Below are positions 39,066-41,580 of a stretch of DNA of 41,580 nt, one piece after another. The DNA lies in the NCBI GenBank assembly GCA_946478965.1, contig CAMLDQ010000010.1, forward strand, positions 1 through 41,580, in the 5' to 3' direction. A program made the translations under genes and the position numbers. The notes beneath the pieces are model-generated. The model ran no database searches, was not told the origin of the DNA, and saw only the letters and a program-made list of their open reading frames with translations. How positions within the stretch are numbered: position 1 is the stretch's first letter; each line of letters begins with the position of its first letter. This stretch comes from an uncultured Methylobacillus sp. GTDB lineage: Bacteria; Pseudomonadota; Gammaproteobacteria; Burkholderiales; Methylophilaceae.

Positions 39066-41580
39066 TTATAAGGAATCGAGCAGCTTCTGTGCCCGCTCGC
39101 GTTGTTGTGGCCCACCTTCCTGCAGAACCTCTTCGAGCAACTCGCGCGCACCCTCGGTATCGCCCATATCCATGTAAGCCGTTACGAGATCAAGCTTGGT
39201 ATCCACATCCGCGGATTCATCGCCGCCGGACAGGGTAATTTCCTCCGTAGCTTCGGCTTCATCCAGTGACGACGGGCTGCCGATGTCCAGACTGATACCG
39301 GAAAGATCAAGATCCGGCACAGCTGGCGCTTCCTCAACGGTTTGCCCCGCTTCGGCCGCACCGCCGATATCGGCATCGAAGTCGAAATCGAGCACATTCT
39401 CTTCGACCGCTGGCGCAGCGGGGGCGACGGCTTCGGACTCTTGCGTGACCGCTACGGCCTGGGCAACCTCCGCCGGCTTGTCCTCTGCCATTGTGGGCAA
39501 CTCCATCCCCGGCAACGCAAATTCCGCCGCTGCTTCAGCAGCCGGGATTTCAACCTCTTGCTCGGTCGCAGGCTCCACAGCTTGCGGCAACTCCAGCTCA
39601 GGCAGGTCAAGCTCGACCGCGGACGGTTCCGTGTCCATCCTTTCCTCGGCAAGAGCTTGCTCGACGGGAGACTCTGGTGTCTCGCTCGACAATTCAGGCA
39701 GTTCAATCGAAGCTGCCCCTGCAGGAGCCTCCTCGACCGAAGCTTCTTCGCTCACATCAATCTCAGGCAAGTCAAAGCTGATCTCCTCCACCGTATCCGC
39801 CTGGGCCTCCGCCACCGAGAGCTCAGGCAGGCCCAAGTCAGCCCCCTCTTGCACCGGCTCCGCTACAGCGGCACTCTCGGGAGCCTCCAGTGTGCCGATG
39901 CTGGGCAACTCGAATGACGCTTCCACCTCCGGCTCCTCTTCCGGGAGACCTAATTCGGCTGCGCCCAGTTGCACGACTTCTTCCGCGGCCGGCTCCGGCA
40001 ACTCGAATTGGAAATCCATGACCGACGTATCTTCAGCAGCTGACTCTTCAGGCACGGCATCATCTGCCGGAGCCTCCTCGGCCACAGCTTCGAACGACGA
40101 GTCAAAAGTAGGCGGAAGGTCCGACGGCTCGCCACCGGATTCCTTTTCAATACCGGATGCTTCGTCCGACGGTTCCTCCGCCAACATGCCAAGATCGAAA
40201 TCCAGGCTATTGTCCTGCGCTGCCGGCGCCTCGGCTTCCTGCTCGGCGGTCTCAGGGGCAGGCATAGGCTCCGCGTCGACCGCATCGGATGCCACCGTGG
40301 CTACAGCCGCCCCGCCACCGCTCGCGTACATCGGGTTTTCAGGTTCCAGGGCACGGCCCATCTCTGCAACAGCCAGCCAATTAGGATCGTTCACGCCCAG
40401 AGTCGTATAAAGCTCCCCTGCCAGCGTCTCGAATGCGGCAACATCCTTGCGGTTCGAATAAATCTCGAGCAGTTTATGGTGCAGTTCGTAACGCTTCGGT
40501 TCCTTGCTGATGGCATCCTTGAGTATTTCTTCGGCTTGCGCATCCCGGCCATAGGCCATATAAACTTCCGCCTCGGAAATAGGATCGACATCGCTGGTAT
40601 CGATCATGCCATCGCCGCGATGACCGAAATCGGACAGGAACGAAGTTTCTCCGGTATCCACAGCACCATTGCCTGTATTGGCAAAAGCCGTGTCACTCTT
40701 CAGCCCCCCGGACGTCAGTATTCCCTTCTCGAAAGCATCCAGGCTCTTGCGACGTTTGTTGCGCAGGTAGAACCAGCCCCCAGCCAGCAGGACTAAAGCA
40801 CCGCCAGCACCACCAAGCAACATGGGATCTTCCATCATGCTATCGAGCAACGAAGGCTCTGGCGGGGGAGGCGGCGCCATCTTTTTATCCGGTTTAGGAG
40901 TAGGAGCCGGTGGCTTGGGTTTGGGCGACTCCATTTGCGAGGCCGGCGCCGATGGCTGCATTTCTGCAGGCGCGGGCGCTGGCATCGCGCCCTCAGCGAC
41001 CTGTGCTGGCTTGCCCTTTTGCAAATCGGCCAGGATCTGATTTTGGACCAGCAGCAATTTCTGCATGTCCTGAATCTGCTTTTCAAAGAAGGCAATACGC
41101 TCGTTCACTTCCGAAATCGCCTTGTCCTGAGAGGTCGACTCCTCTTCCAGCGCCTTCAGCTTGTCCGTGTCTGCACCGCTTTTCGCGGCAGCAGCCCCCT
41201 TGCCGGGCTCGACTTCGCTCTTGGAAAGCTTGACTACATCGTGCGGTCCAGCCGGTGCGGGCGGCGCATTTTTGTCCTCAGCAGCGGCGGTGATCTTGCC
41301 TGAAGCTGCCTGCTGTTCTTCCGTTTGCACATCGGGGCCGGATTTGGCCACCGTATCGGCCATCTTGTTGCGGTAGGCATTCCAGTTCGCAGTTTGGACC
41401 CGGACTTCCTTCAAGGCCTCGTCAGGACTGACGGACTGGAGTTCAGCTTTGGATGGAACGCGGATAATCTGACCGACCTTGAGCTGGTTCATGTTGTCAT
41501 CCATGAACGCGCTCCGGTTGGCATGGAACAGGCCGACCAGCATCTGCTCCAACGTGACGTCGTCGACTTGCGTATTGCGT
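39066..41580 (-). CDS. fimV: FimV-like pilus/polar-hub protein, C-terminal 837 residues (cut by window edge)
   Basis: Inner-membrane hub protein needed for type IV pilus assembly and polar organisation in Pseudomonas. The window holds 837 residues and the frame stays open to base 41579; the start codon and LysM part lie outside. Visible parts in order: the conserved segment TLEQMLVGLFHANRSAF after the LysM domain, a coiled coil (about residues 135-190), a Pro-rich linker (about 195-245), one membrane helix (about 253-275), a long acidic low-complexity cytoplasmic region (about 290-790) and a C-terminal TPR-like domain ending RERAQKLLDSL. The start codon TTG at 41552 is internal and not the true start. 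Confidence 0.93.
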   Translation of the reverse strand, partial: RNTQVDDVTLEQMLVGLFHANRSAFMDDNMNQLKVGQIIRVPSKAELQSVSPDEALKEVRVQTANWNAYRNKMADTVAKSGPDVQTEEQQAASGKITAAAEDKNAPPAPAGPHDVVKLSKSEVEPGKGAAAAKSGADTDKLKALEEESTSQDKAISEVNERIAFFEKQIQDMQKLLLVQNQILADLQKGKPAQVAEGAMPAPAPAEMQPSAPASQMESPKPKPPAPTPKPDKKMAPPPPPEPSLLDSMMEDPMLLGGAGGALVLLAGGWFYLRNKRRKSLDAFEKGILTSGGLKSDTAFANTGNGAVDTGETSFLSDFGHRGDGMIDTSDVDPISEAEVYMAYGRDAQAEEILKDAISKEPKRYELHHKLLEIYSNRKDVAAFETLAGELYTTLGVNDPNWLAVAEMGRALEPENPMYASGGGAAVATVASDAVDAEPMPAPETAEQEAEAPAAQDNSLDFDLGMLAEEPSDEASGIEKESGGEPSDLPPTFDSSFEAVAEEAPADDAVPEESAAEDTSVMDFQFELPEPAAEEVVQLGAAELGLPEEEPEVEASFELPSIGTLEAPESAAVAEPVQEGADLGLPELSVAEAQADTVEEISFDLPEIDVSEEASVEEAPAGAASIELPELSSETPESPVEQALAEERMDTEPSAVELDLPELELPQAVEPATEQEVEIPAAEAAAEFALPGMELPTMAEDKPAEVAQAVAVTQESEAVAPAAPAVEENVLDFDFDADIGGAAEAGQTVEEAPAVPDLDLSGISLDIGSPSSLDEAEATEEITLSGGDESADVDTKLDLVTAYMDMGDTEGARELLEEVLQEGGPQQRERAQKLLDSL

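Overview
The window is a dense, GC-rich stretch of bacterial chromosome from a betaproteobacterium. Two conserved neighbourhoods point there: gyrA-serC-pheA-hisC, and fimV-truA-trpF-trpB-trpA-accD-folC-SPOR-cvpA-purF-metZ. The proteins themselves also fit. My guess is Nitrosomonadales (Gallionellaceae/Sulfuricellaceae-like), but that is inference only. Both ends cut a gene: dnaE on the left and fimV on the right. I see no rRNA, tRNA, CRISPR array, insertion sequence or prophage.

Layout. 1-7.2 kb, minus strand: 5' part of dnaE; a two-gene module of a minimal histidine kinase and a response regulator fused to TPR repeats; a purine phosphoribosyltransferase overlapping galU; and a membrane-bound nucleotide-sugar dehydratase. 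7.4-9.0 kb: a small unknown gene converging on rimO. 9.1-15.1 kb: an eight-gene operon for an N-type ATPase (alternative F-type ATPase), order atpD-C-Q-B-E-F-A-G, all minus strand with mostly 4-base overlaps. It lacks the usual atpR, and its c subunit has lost two Na+-site positions. 15.2-19.3 kb: a small membrane protein, a ZIP metal transporter, pgeF, rluD, bamD and an Lrp-type regulator. 19.5-27.1 kb: leuA, divergent from the regulator, then the hisC/pheA/serC/gyrA operon on the minus strand. 27.3-28.6 kb: two thiol peroxidases, tpx and ahpC; ahpC has a striking inverted repeat in its leader. 28.6-39.0 kb, minus strand: metZ, purF, cvpA, SPOR protein, folC, accD, trpA, trpB, trpF, truA and a CbiQ/EcfT-like membrane protein. 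Then comes fimV to the right edge.

The clearest new observation is in the 170-base gap between purF and metZ. There is a promoter with a perfect TTGACA -35 box, a SAM-II riboswitch aptamer starting at about +1, and a 14-bp intrinsic terminator. The 3' strand of the aptamer can pair with the left arm of the terminator, so the leader reads as a complete S-adenosylmethionine-sensing attenuator for metZ. Much of the window serves amino-acid synthesis (Trp, Phe, His, Leu, Ser, Met) and nucleotide supply (purF, hypoxanthine salvage).

There is no gene-free stretch over 300 bases. The largest gaps are 27132-27351 (gyrA/tpx, promoter only), 19320-19491 (AT-rich regulatory region), 29816-29985 (riboswitch), 7230-7377 (inverted repeat) and 27856-27986 (ahpC leader).
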